Assembly (NCBI GenBank): GCA_916613615.1
Contig: OU744731.1
Span: 60,479,880-60,543,879 of the forward strand
Length of the DNA stretch: 64,000 bases
From: Steromphala cineraria
Taxonomy: Eukaryota > Mollusca > Gastropoda > Trochida > Trochidae
Direction of reading: 5' to 3'
In this document: piece by piece, positions 51,966 to 62,167 of the stretch
Position numbering within the stretch: position 1 is the first letter of the stretch
Layout: each line of letters starts with the position of its first letter
Notes under the pieces: generated by a model
Seen by the model: the letters and a program-made list of their open reading frames with translations, nothing else
Database searches by the model: none
Told to the model about the DNA's origin: nothing
Made by a program: the position numbers and the translations under genes

Positions 51966-53324
51966 AACAAACTTAGGTATGCAATTGCATGTCTTGAACA
52001 TGAAGGTGAAAAACCAAGTCTCAAGATCTAAAATAATGTCTTTCACATTGAAAACGTAATCGCCAAAAAGAATCGAATATGAATAATTTTGGAAAATATG
52101 TAACATTCATGCAAAGAGTTTAACAGTAGTTTCTGATGAAATGTTTATACAGGATTAGGTTTATTTATCGTCAAAGTGTTTTACTAAGTTGATTGTGAAA
52201 TATTCAATATTAATTTATTTGTTTTACCTTATTATTCCTTGTATGTGCTAAGCTTTGCTGAACGTAAATGTGTGCACAACTCAATTCAATAATATATCAA
52301 TTTTAAAGCCCTATAGTCACACTTGCATACGGTTCGTGATGAAATTTAGCTATTGAGAAAGGAACACATCACTAGGTAGAAAATCTCTTGTCAAAAGTTT
52401 GATAACGTATTTACATGTTTTATTCAACAATAAAATACTTAATTGGACGTCCAAAATACAGTAACCTCTGCAAAAGTGCCATAGCATTTCGATGACGTAC
52501 GTCACCATTATGTATGTAGGGTTTATTACATACGTGTTCTAAATGTCTTCATGAGATAATTTTTGTTATTTGAAACAAGTGTTGTGTAACCAGTTGAAAG
52601 TTATTCAACGAGTGTTGTGTAACCAAAGCAGGTTATTCAACGATAGTGACGTCATAATGCCGTACTACTTTTGCAATCAGCTGATCGGGTGCAACCGAAC
52701 CCGCGACGCTTCAAATTTTTAATTCGTCATATTTTTTTCCATGTTCGTATTTCTTCTCAAAATAAAATTGCATCACATCAAAAATATATGTGCAAAATTA
52801 TCAAAGCATTATTCGCGTTCCGATCTCGACTATTTCATCACTAAATTAAAAAAATATCCTGCCTTAATTAAGTTTGGAAAGAGTTATCTCCCTTTTGTCA
52901 ACGGACGTGTTTTGTCGCTTTTGAAAGTTCGAGTGAAAGTCGATAGTTTAGAAACGATTGTGATAAGTTTTCGCTCGTGAATAAATCAAAACATTTGAAA
53001 ATATCTCGTTGAAATATTTTCGATATTTAACACTCACTCGTTTTATAATCTCTATTTACACCGCGTCTCAGTTACCGCAATTGCGTCCGATGGGTATCAA
53101 CTTGGCCGCAAGTAGTACCTGATTCGGAAAAAAAGAGAAAAGAAAATCTAGTCGTGCGCGAAAAGGACGGCTTTTAAGCGTACACTTAGGAACCGGAAAT
53201 TGTGAGATAGCAACACTTGATTCGCCTGTATATTGACTAGGTCGAGAGGCTCTACCTGCAACCCCACTGGATAGCAGGTAGAGAGCGGCTTGGTTAAAAC
53301 AGGGTGGCAAAGCGCATACTATTA
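51966..53324. other. Intergenic sequence, nothing assigned
   Basis: AT-rich. GTGTTGTGTAACCA occurs twice (about 52579 and 52613) with GTTATTCAACGA copies, a short local duplication. A 79-codon plus-strand ORF at 52741-52980 has no recognisable features. No gene called. Confidence 0.4.
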
Positions 53325-53462
53325 GTTACACGGCGTTTTGACAGGGTGTACGGGACTGTAAGACCCTTGTACATTCTGTATTTTCCTGAGGCGGAGCCGA
53401 AGGAAATGCAGAATGTACAAGGGTCTTACAGTCCCGTACACCCTGTCAAAACGCCGTGTAAC
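53325..53462. repeat. Palindrome, about 62-bp arms
   Basis: GTTACACGGCGTTTTGACAG ... ACATTCTGTATTTTCCT (53325-53387) pairs with 53401-53462 with one mismatch and one indel. Loop GAGGCGGAGCCGA. The inner word GGGTGTAC recurs at 53877-53898 in a small hairpin GGGTGTACACTTCGTACACCC. Confidence 0.9.
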
Positions 53463-53466
53463 GAAT

Positions 53467-53970
53467 TTATTACCCTTAAGATCTTTTATTTCAACACAGT
53501 TTACTCATTTTGACCGAAATAAGTCTTAACTAGACTGCGGTCCAAGCTCAGCACAGTGTGAACATCAAGAGTCGCGGTACGGAGCTAACGGCAGTTATAT
53601 AAAGGGAGATAACTCTGTGACCAAAAATATCCGAATTAAAAGTGTTCTTAAATGAAATAATTAAAGAGAAACATGTGTTCATATTGAATGAATGTAATAA
53701 GACAATGGATATTAACAATGACATAACATTAGAATCCCTCAATTGATGTTGATCATTGTAAATTTTGATTCTGAAATTGTCAGTCGAGCGGCCGTTTTAC
53801 TTCCGCATTCCAGCTGAGGTCAAGGTCATCCGTATGACCCGTTTGGTATGTCACGTGACAAATTTGACGGGGTGTACACTTCGTACACCCTGCCAAATCC
53901 GACTACACGGGTATGTATGCTTTGGTTATTGACCAATCAGAATTCGAGAAATTTATCTTAAGGGTAATAA
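53467..53970. mobile_element. Possible element with 16-bp inverted ends
   Basis: TTATTACCCTTAAGAT (53467-53482) is exactly complementary to ATCTTAAGGGTAATAA (53955-53970). It adjoins the palindrome at 53325, and TTGACGGGGTGTAC near 53868 echoes its arm, so the whole 53325-53970 may be one element. Non-coding. Confidence 0.5.
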
Positions 53971-54055
53971 AGTACTGTATGCGCTGTTTTTGTATGTTGC
54001 GTTACTTTCCCATGTGACAAAAAGGTTCTAATTATGCTTGATCGATTGGAATCCA

Positions 54056-54405
54056 CATTCTCTCCCCACAGAGGCATATCAAGTATTGTTGATTTAGCCT
54101 CTGTTCTATTACGCCGAGTTTGTGGGATAGAATGGGAGATGCCTGATTGGAGGCGATCAAAATTAGTTGTGCAATCTGCGACGCTGTTCTTAAATCGTCG
54201 TTTTGGCTACTGAAACAAGGCAAAAGCATTGTGATATGAACCACCCTTTCCATGCGAGAAGCCTTGTCATTTGATAAAGAAATTCAAATGTATTGAGATG
54301 AAAGTTTTTTTCCGCCAGGGGGAACTTCCGGAACCCACGGATTTCGGCGTAATAGAACAGAGGCTAAATCAACATGACTTGATCTGCCTCTGTGGAGAGA
54401 GAATG
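54056..54405 (+). mobile_element. MITE family A, copy 3, with intact 9-bp target duplication
   Basis: 350 bp. Left end CATTCTCTCCCCACAGAGGC, then TTGATTTAGCCTCTGTTCTA and TTACGCCGAG. The right end is the inverse: CGGCGTAATAGAACAGAGGC, ATGACTTGATCTGCCTCTG and AGAGAATG. Direct repeats TGGAATCCA at 54047-54055 and 54406-54414. Interior nearly identical to copy 1 (GCATTGTGATATGAACCACC, CATGCGAGAAGCCTTGTCA). A minus-strand ORF through it is also seen in copy 1 and is not a gene. Confidence 0.92.
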
Positions 54406-54414
54406 TGGAATCCA

Positions 54415-55149
54415 TTGCAAGAATTGTTTTCACCTATTTTCAATCTCGATAACAATTGCTCTTTTTCTTTATCCGCCCGCGAAATCTGCAAGCGTCCGGC
54501 TTACTGAAACATCAACAAACGCCGCCATCTTGTAAGTAGCGGGTGTACTCGTCGACCAATCAAATTGCGTCAAATGATCTAAAAATAGATACAGCGTGGC
54601 GCTAATTTATGCATAGTGACCTTGCGTACTGACGTTCAAAGACGACGCGACGAACAAAAAACAGCCTGCGCGACATCTAACATGATTGCTTCTTATGAAA
54701 CAATTGAGACGGATGAAAGAAATTAAAAGTAAACTTTATTGACAATTGTTCATTTATTTTTCTCATGAATATTTGCCAGTCACTGTACATTTCGTAAATT
54801 CAATCTAATTTTAACAGCAAGATAAGAAATCGCGTCTCCAGTTTCTGAACTCTGTAAATATGCCGACTTGGTTTTTCGAGACGGTTTAAAAAAAAATTGG
54901 CCTAATATTGAACGTCAAGAAATGTGTGACAAGTTAAATTTTGATCAAAATCGTTGTTATAATACTAGTATCTCATTGAATTTTATCAGTATCCCGGTAA
55001 ATATGTATTTAGAAAGGTTTTTTCTCGGAACACCGTCCGACGGACAATTTTCATCAGACTGAACAGTGAAATTCAATGTTATATTCGGTATAACATTGTT
55101 GCAATAAGAACAAAGTGAACACATTCTACGCTTCAACGTAAAACTCAGA
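54415..55149. other. Intergenic sequence, nothing assigned
   Basis: AT-rich with short incidental ORFs (for example 54868-55062). No repeat family recognised. Confidence 0.4.
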
Positions 55150-55330
55150 GGCCCGTAAGTTCGAAGCTAGATTTAAGGTGGTTTAAGCTAGTCCGAGTTT
55201 AATGTTAGAGTTAAACCACGATCGGTAAGTTCAAAGCTGGTTTGCCCTGAACCTGGTCTAAAATTACCTAAACCACCTTGATTTCAGAGCAAAATTTAAA
55301 CTAGCTAGGGGGCTAGTTTAGTCTGACTTT
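55150..55330 (+). repeat. Terminal/subterminal repeat region, left member of an inverted pair
   Basis: GGCCCGTAAGTTCGAAGCTA followed by subterminal words GGTTTAAGCTAG, GTTAAACCACGA, AACCTGGTCTAAAATTACC and AAACCACCTTG. The first 21 bases are exactly inverted at 60047-60067, and the subterminal words recur there. It is either one of two solo MITEs or the left end of a 4.9-kb DNA element. Confidence 0.65.
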
Positions 55331-55559
55331 TCCCACTTTTTGATGATGTGTTAACAAATATTATTTTGAATAGAATACGGATTATGCAAATTTATGTCTA
55401 CATGAAAATATCTGCGTCATTCCACAACGTCTTCCCCTTAAATTCAAATATTTTTTAATTCTATCTGTGTTTCAAGAGCCATTAAAAGATCAGAATATTT
55501 ATCTGTATATAAGTTAATAACCCATGAAAAGACTGACAAAAAAACAGTTGTAAACAAGC

Positions 55560-56260
55560 AATAAGGTGAGCGTTGCTCACTAATACCCCCGACCATGCAT
55601 CCCAGACCAACTACATTACTGCTTACTTCCCAAAAGTTAGACATCCCATTATCCAAACCATTAATAGACATCTTACACAGAATTTGACACCCACTAACAA
55701 AGAATTGAAAAATATTTTATGAATTCTGCAATTGGTCAGACAAATTCTGATCTTGGAAAATGACTGAGTACAAAATATAGAAATAGGTTAAAAAATTAAA
55801 AAGTCACAAAATCGCTCGCTATATGGCACTGCACCCTACAGGGTAGGGAAGAAGACATGTGCTAATTTTGAAAACAACCGGATGAATAGTTTTTCAGCAA
55901 TTGGTCAGACAAATTCTGATTGAAAATGACCAAGTACATAAAAATAAATATTCTTAAAAAAAATAAAAAAATAAACAGAATCACTTGTAAATTGGCACTG
56001 CCCCCCTACTATGTTAGAAGAAAAGATTCGAAATGAATTAGATGAATAGTTTTTCTGCAATTAAATTGGTCAGACAAATTCTGATATTTGAAAAAGTCTA
56101 AGTACAGAACACAGAAATTTGTAAAAAAAATATCTAAATTAAACGAATTTGTTTGTAATGTGGCACTACACCCCTATAAGTAGAGTAGAAGACATGTGGA
56201 AAACAAAAAATTCCCTCGGACGGGCGGGAGGACGGACCGACGGAGTCGTTGGTATTACTA
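55560..56260 (-). repeat. Interspersed repeat with about 165-bp units and CCGTCC head
   Basis: Starts AATAAGGTGAGCGTTGCTCA (a small hairpin). Three units follow, each with GCAATTGGTCAGACAAATTC, AAAATGACYRAGTACA, TGGCACTGCACCCCTA and AGAAGACATGTG. It ends CGGACGGGCGGGAGGACGG and GACCGACGG (56217-56245). Same plan as the CGTCCG-headed families, with another body. Confidence 0.7.
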
Positions 56261-56389
56261 TATAGCGAACTATTTTATTTGGACTCATGGAAATTCATAC
56301 GCTGGTTTCCCGATTGTTCCAAGTCAGCTGATTCTTGTTTTGACGATTTGTTTACATAAATATTGATATGAGGGTTGAGTAATAAATAA

Positions 56390-56532
56390 AATACTAAACT
56401 CATGGTAATGTGATAACATTTTTAAGCAACTCGTGAATAGAATTTGGTATCAGACTCACTTTCGTTCGTCTGATACCAATTCTATACACTCGTTGCTTAA
56501 AAATGTTATCACATTACCATTCGTTTAGTATT
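56390..56532. repeat. Palindrome F3, about 65-bp arms
   Basis: AATACTAAACTCATGGTAAT ... AATTTGGTATCAGAC (56390-56455) pairs with GTCTGATACCAATTCTATAC ... CGTTTAGTATT (56468-56532); centre TCACTTTCGTTC. Arms about 93 percent complementary. It shares its outer ends and centre, but not the middle of its arms, with the palindrome at 56722. Confidence 0.9.
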
Positions 56533-56721
56533 CTCTATGTAATATTTATACGGCAATATTAAACTAGTGAAATAACACAATTGAAGTATGACGTCACAGT
56601 AGTGTGTGGTTGTGACGTCACAATGTAAGCGCTTCGTCACAATGGATGCCGAGTCGCGGAACTGTTAGTTTCAGCACATTTTCGGCAAGTTTGCGTGATT
56701 TTTAGGGCAAGTAATAAACAG

Positions 56722-56860
56722 AATACTAAACTTCCTTCCATTTAATACTATTTTTATTAAACTCGTGAATGATTTGGTATCAAACTCGCTTTCGCTCGTC
56801 TTATACAAAATCATTAACTCGTTTAATTAAAATAGTATTAAATGGAAGGTCGTTTAGTAT
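56722..56860. repeat. Palindrome F4, about 63-bp arms
   Basis: AATACTAAACTTCCTTCCAT ... GATTTGGTATCAAAC (56722-56785) pairs with GTCTTATACAAAATCATTAA ... GGTCGTTTAGTAT (56798-56860); centre TCGCTTTCGCTC. Followed by CCTCTATGTAAT, as F3 is followed by TCTCTATGTAAT. Confidence 0.9.
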
Positions 56861-58256
56861 CCTCTATGTAATCACTAAAACTTGGTTTGATGGGCCAATA
56901 TCGACAAGAACATGATCACTGAAATAAAACGTGGTGTTGTTTACGTAAGTAATGGCGGCTACGTCACTTTTGTTTTCCACAGTTGACGTAACTTCCGGTA
57001 AAATCTACGGAACAACACGATCGAGGCAGGAAGCTTACTATTATTTTTAAAATCGCAATTAATCACTTTTATGATTAGTTTAAAAATATAATGACCTCAC
57101 GTAAATTCATAATATGTACTATATATTACGAAAACACGATCATAAATGTACAGTTTGGCTTGGATAAATTAGTCTAAATTATCCGGGAGTTACGCTTTAA
57201 GGTTTTGTTTCAGTGCCCAACAACAAATTAGTGGGCGCAGCCATTTTGTCAAAGGGAGATTACTCCAATGGCCAATTAACATTGCTTAAAAATAATTATG
57301 CCTGTTTCGTTACTCGTACATATAAACAAAGATACGTTATTGCAGTAATCAAATAATTTTCATTAACTCAAATTAATTTTATAACTTAGATAATAAATTC
57401 TTACAAATGCATTTCTCAGGGGGAAATTATGTTAAGTGACAAGGTAAGTTCATATAATTTCAACTGAACTTTTACTGCATCCAAAACATCTCTTCATTCG
57501 CTTCCCTGATTGTTGAGTTAGTCCATTATAATAAGATTCTATACCAGTGATTAATCGCAAAAGTTATCTTTCGAATTGTTCATATGCCCATAGAATATGA
57601 CGTTTGTGAATTTCGTCAATAATGTGATTGGTTGTTGAAATGTCATATGCCTGCACTGTGGAGGGTATAATGTCGCGAGGAATGTGTTCACAAGTAATTG
57701 TCACAAAATTGAATTTAACAACAATGTATAGAAAAATCCTATCGACTATTATCTGCGTATCTACATGTAATTCATTGGAAATAAATAAAACCCAAACTAT
57801 GGTGGTTTAAGTTGTTAAATTTAAACCTGTATGAAACCCATTTTACAAGCTACCACAAAGCAAAATGTTGAAGAATATTTTAACATGCTAACAATGATTG
57901 ACTCGATAAAACCGTATTTAAGAAAATTGGGATTAGGCTTCTCGATCAAATCCAAACGTGCATTTATTTAGTTGTACAAAGCTTTTGAATTTAGAATACT
58001 ATTATTTCTATCGGTGTATTTTATCATGAATAAAATAAAACAAGCTCACCTTGAATACCTGGAAGAGAGATCAGTATACTTCATGTACAGCTCTCCGCAT
58101 CTATATGCGGTGACGTCTAGAACATATCACAAGTTATAAAGTAGCAAAAGATTAATGCCCTCACGTGGTTTGCACATAAGCAAATCAACCACCCCTCACT
58201 CCGTATATGGCGATTTTACCTGGTAAGACTTGATCTGCATACGTATAGTTCCTGAT
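56861..58256. other. Intergenic sequence, nothing assigned
   Basis: AT-rich sequence with no coding region or repeat family that I recognise. The 60-codon plus-strand ORF at 57628-57810 is unremarkable. Confidence 0.4.
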
Positions 58257-58514
58257 ATATACACAAAGAACTTAATTAAGCACCCCCCCCCCCCCCCCCC
58301 CCACTTTTTCAAACAGAAAAACACTGCTGATAATAAACAAAACAAATGTACAATCAAACAATTAGGATTTTTAAATAGAACGATCATCCAGCATTGTGGA
58401 AACATAAACTTCATTCGGCTTATGATTCACTGTCGCTGAATAACTGGTTTTACTGGTAACTTTCATCTCATTTTACAAAATAGGGGGGTGCTTAATTAAG
58501 TTCTTTGTGTATAT
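58257..58514. mobile_element. 258-bp element with 32-bp inverted ends and an internal C20 run
   Basis: ATATACACAAAGAACTTAAT then TAAGCACCCCCC (58257-58288) is exactly inverted at 58483-58514. The C run is 20 long at the left end (58283-58302) but the matching G run at the right is only six, so the left run has expanded. Interior non-coding. ORFs crossing the C run are artefacts. Confidence 0.85.
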
Positions 58515-59520
58515 GTTTTTTTGCGGGGATTTGTGTATTCCTGAAATCCGCCGCCTCCTCGAGAATACGCAGGGAGATCATTGGACCTCTTCAGCATAGA
58601 TTAATTACCTGTTATTCAACCCTCACAAGCATGATGCTGCAATATTAGTTTTGGTGAGAAATCGTAATTATTTATCAGGATATGTATTAGATATTTGAAA
58701 CAAACTTAACATGAAATTTGTAAAAAGAAATACCTCGTGAACGCTTTGCTACTTCAACGTGGCAAGTTGGTCTGGTTAGAATAATGCCCAATCATGTCAG
58801 TATAAAATACTATTACTTTTCCGGAATGAATTTGCAGGTTGCACTTGTTCAGAATAATTTATTTGGAGTTTTTGTATCTGCTATTCAGCTCCGCTTATCC
58901 GCGCAACGTTACATCATGTGAAATATGAGTTCAAGTTACGCTCTCATAGTCTCATATTTTTGGACAAAGACATGCTCAAATAGCTCACTGTAGACTGCGT
59001 CTAGGTTGTAGTGACCTTAACTATCATAAATTTAATAGACATATATCAAATTTACCCACATGTTCATGTGGGTACTTTTTTGAGGATTGTGTCCACTTCT
59101 TCTTTACATCCCCATTATATAATGATACCCGACAAAACAAATATTTCTATGTTAAAGGATATGACCTGAAATCAATCAACAATGAAAAATCAGCAACCAT
59201 AAATCAACATATTATACAATCCGTACACGACTACATTGCTGAAACTTTACGGTTTAAATAAGACTGTTAAAACAATATGCCTTGCTTAGAGGTTACTACT
59301 AATTATGAAATTTTATCATGCTGGTAAAAATGTCGCATGTTTACATATTTTGTTTCTGTGTTTGTATGTATTAAACATGTATTGATAAAATGTTCAAGGG
59401 AGAGGCCTTGACATAAGCGCTGTCAGCTTGTTGGCCGATGCCATTCACTATATGTACACCATTTGTGAAATAAATATGTTTAAAACAATCTCATATCCAT
59501 GAACTAGCGTTTTACTTTAA
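58515..59520. other. Intergenic sequence, nothing assigned
   Basis: No ORF or repeat recognised. A weak inverted word pair CCCACATGTTCATGTGGG sits at 59055-59072. Confidence 0.35.
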
Positions 59521-59523
59521 TAT

Positions 59524-59738
59524 GACAAAGAGTATAGGATGGATTACAACGACTTTATTGTATGTGCATACGACGTTTCAAGGCAACTCCGTGCCCCTTC
59601 ATACTTACCCGATGAAGGGACACGGAGTTGCCTTGATGAAGGGGCGCGGATTTGGCTTGATGGAGGGACAGGGAGTTGCCTTGAACCGTCGTATGCAAAT
59701 ACAATAAAGAAGCTGTAATCCATCCTACTGTGTCATAT
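59524..59738. repeat. Imperfect palindrome with nested internal repeats
   Basis: GACAAAGAGTATAGGATGGA ... TTGTATGTGCATACGACG (59524-59575) pairs with CGTCGTATGCAAATACAAT ... ATCCATCCTACTGTGTC (59685-59735). Inside, CAAGGCAACTCCGTGCCCCT is followed by three partial inverse repeats (GATGAAGGGACACGGAGTTG, GATGAAGGGGCGCGG, GATGGAGGGACAGGG with AGTTGCCTTG). It resembles the ends of Penelope-like elements (ACGACGTTT...GATGAAGG words), which is inference. Confidence 0.75.
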
Positions 59739-59929
59739 GAACTACCAACTTCGATATGCCTCTCAAGAATTTGTTTTACTTTAAGCTATGTTTTGGGTAA
59801 TGTAAATGTAAATTTTAGGTATTGACGAAGCCCTAGTCTCACGTTCTTCTTCGTCTGCAACGGAAATTTAATTCCAGGCCTCTCATTGTCACAGTCATTG
59901 TCATTTCCATTGTCATAATGTGATACATT

Positions 59930-60067
59930 TAAACCTGGTCTGAATGCTAGTTTAACTAAACTACCTTTTAAAATTACGGTTTAAGTTAGACCAATGGTCT
60001 TGGTTTAACTAAACCACGACTAGCACTAAACCTGGTCTAGAAAAAACTAGCTTCGAACTTACGGGCC
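59930..60067 (-). repeat. Terminal/subterminal repeat region, right member of the inverted pair
   Basis: AAACCTGGTCTGAATGCTAG, GGTTTAACTAAACCACGAC and CACTAAACCTGGTCTAG, ending CTAGCTTCGAACTTACGGGC at 60047-60066. Exact inverse of 55150-55170. AGA precedes the left end and follows the right end. Confidence 0.65.
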
Positions 60068-61256
60068 AGAGACTTTAGACATGGTCTTTCAAATCTCTAT
60101 TATTACTCTGCAAGCAGTATCATAAAGGAATAATTATTTAGTTTAACCATGAACGTAAAAAGCACGTTATTTTTATCATTTTTATTGCGATAAGCGATAA
60201 CTATAGTTACGCCAATATAGACAATTAGACATGTATATATTTGACAATATTGTGCAATGACGTTGATGATATAAACTTAATGAAATATTATTGAAATCAC
60301 TTCCATTGAAATTAATGTACAACAAACACTTAGACCCATATGTTAAAATACCTCTTGAACATATAATTTAATCAGCAAAAAATCCAACGGAGCACGATAT
60401 TTTGTAAACGATGTATGCTCGCCGTGACAATCTCGGATAAACCTCCGTTCCCACGACGAGGCTCCTCGTCTCGGTAACTGCGGAGCGTAGGGGAGCTCGT
60501 ACCGAGGCGAGCATGATCTTCTAGATATTTTGTAACTTGCCTGTCTTATCTCCGGTAAGATGACAGACCCAGTGATTGGGAAGGACACTTTTGACAATGG
60601 GCCATTTTCATGGCTTTTAGTAATTTTCTGCATTTTAAAGGGGCCATTGCCCTTATATCAATAGTAAATTTCAAAATCTTAATGGGCCATTTTTTCAGAA
60701 AATGTGCAAATGGCCCATGGCCCCTGCCCTTCCTAATCCCTGCTGAGACCATGTATTTCGGGAATAATTCAGCCATGCAATTTTTCGTAATGCAAGATAA
60801 ATAAAGTAAGCTAAATAAATATTGTTTAATTCAGAACGATCTAATACGTTTTACAATAACAATGCCACGACAGCGCTGCCATATTCCTACAAGCGAAACA
60901 CCGCTGTCGGCACTGACGCTAATTGTATTCATGGTGACCTCGCTAGTGGTCAAGGTCGTTTCTGATTGGCTGGCGCTTCCAAGATGGCAGCGCCCGATGC
61001 CGTTTCGTTGATTGCCGATGAATGAAATGTCAAGTTTGATTTACAATAAATAACAACGCCGATAGAGATTTTTGAAGTCACCAAAACGTTAATTATATGA
61101 ACAGGTAATGATTTGCAACAGTTTAGGTTGACTGCAACTTCAAAATAAAAAATCAGATTTCCACCTAGTTTTAACCATAGCCTGCTTAGAGTGTCGTTAG
61201 TAGGCCTATGCGGCTCGATATGCGAGGATACAGCATTCGGCGACAGAAGTTTCGGT
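60068..61256. other. Intergenic sequence with small repeats
   Basis: 60600-60735 has several GGGGCCATTG / TGGCCCATGG words that can pair with each other. 60365-60525 is GC-richer, with TGCTCGCC at one side and GGCGAGCA at the other. No gene called; a possible short ORF at 60983 (MAAPDAVSLIADE) stops after 13 codons. Confidence 0.35.
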
Positions 61257-61607
61257 CTAGATGTAAACATCCCTGTAGTTTCTTCTGTCCAGGAGTTTCT
61301 TCTTCTCTGCAAGGATAGCTTTTTTGTCATTTACATTTCGACATTTTGCAATGATTACACCCGGGTATCTGGGGTTTCTTGATAATTTCCGCTCTGCAGA
61401 TTCTACTTTTATGTCCCTGAGTTTCAGCCCCTCACGAATCAAACTGTTGACTTTCGCACACACATCTTCCGTCTCAGTTTCATGAATGTTTCTGATCACA
61501 ATATTCAGAGGACTCGGGTTCGATGTTACCGCATTTGCATATGAGTTGCGAGACGTTTTCAGTGCATCTACTTCCTTCTCTACCCTGTCAATCTTCGCCA
61601 AACTCAC
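61257..61607 (-). pseudogene. LINE ORF1 (RRM-type gag-like) fragment
   Basis: Minus strand: a coiled-coil end (IDRVEKEVDALKTSRNSYAN), then LNIVIRNIHETETEDVCAKV, NSLIREGLKLRDIKVESAER, RNPRYPGVIIAKCRNVND and KKAILAEKKKLLDRRNYRDV. This is the RRM-like ORF1 carried by many invertebrate LINEs. It breaks off around 61257 without the rest of the element. Different from the ORF1 at 9443-10176. Confidence 0.75.
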
Positions 61608-62167
61608 ACCGTAGGAACGCGTACGCCTGGCGAGTGTTACACACTCGGTAGTGAACGAATCACTACGCTACATGTGGGTTTCTTTTGACCATTCAACGTT
61701 ACATTTTGTGTCATAAACACACTTTTACTAACATTCGAGTGTAAATAATCAAGGCTGTAAAAATATAGACTTTGGGGATAACAAATATCTTTTTAAATCC
61801 TCTCAAAATTATATATTAGGCAGACAACGGCAATTTTACAACATAACCCCTATCACAAAATTGCAAGATGTCACAAACAATTGTAAATCATTATTACAAA
61901 AACAAACATTTTTAGATAACAAATACATCATTGTGACTAGAAATATGTATTTGAACCATGTTTAAAATTTCATTGGAATCTAACAAATAGTTTTTGAGAT
62001 ATAAGTCATCAAAGACACGTGGTATCAATGTCGTGGTGAACGTATTACACTTGAACGATTTTTGCGCTAGTGAACAATTTACATTTTCAGTTGTGAACGA
62101 TTTACATCCAAGAATATTATATTTTTAAAAGGTTTTTCCATTTTTTCGTTTAAGAAAACCTTCCACA
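61608..62167. other. Intergenic sequence upstream of the 62168 ORF
   Basis: AT-rich, no repeats noted except a CACTCGGTAGTGAACGAATC / AGTGAACAATTT / TTGTGAACGATTTAC word series. Could be 5' UTR or promoter of the ORF at 62168; not shown. Confidence 0.3.

Noticed and set aside
58196..58439. ORFs on both strands through the C20 run
   Set aside because: Homopolymer translation (poly-Gly, poly-Pro); no further features.
60343..60776. Minus-strand ORFs of 96 and 76 codons
   Set aside because: They overlap each other and a palindromic GGGGCCATTG repeat; no protein family character.
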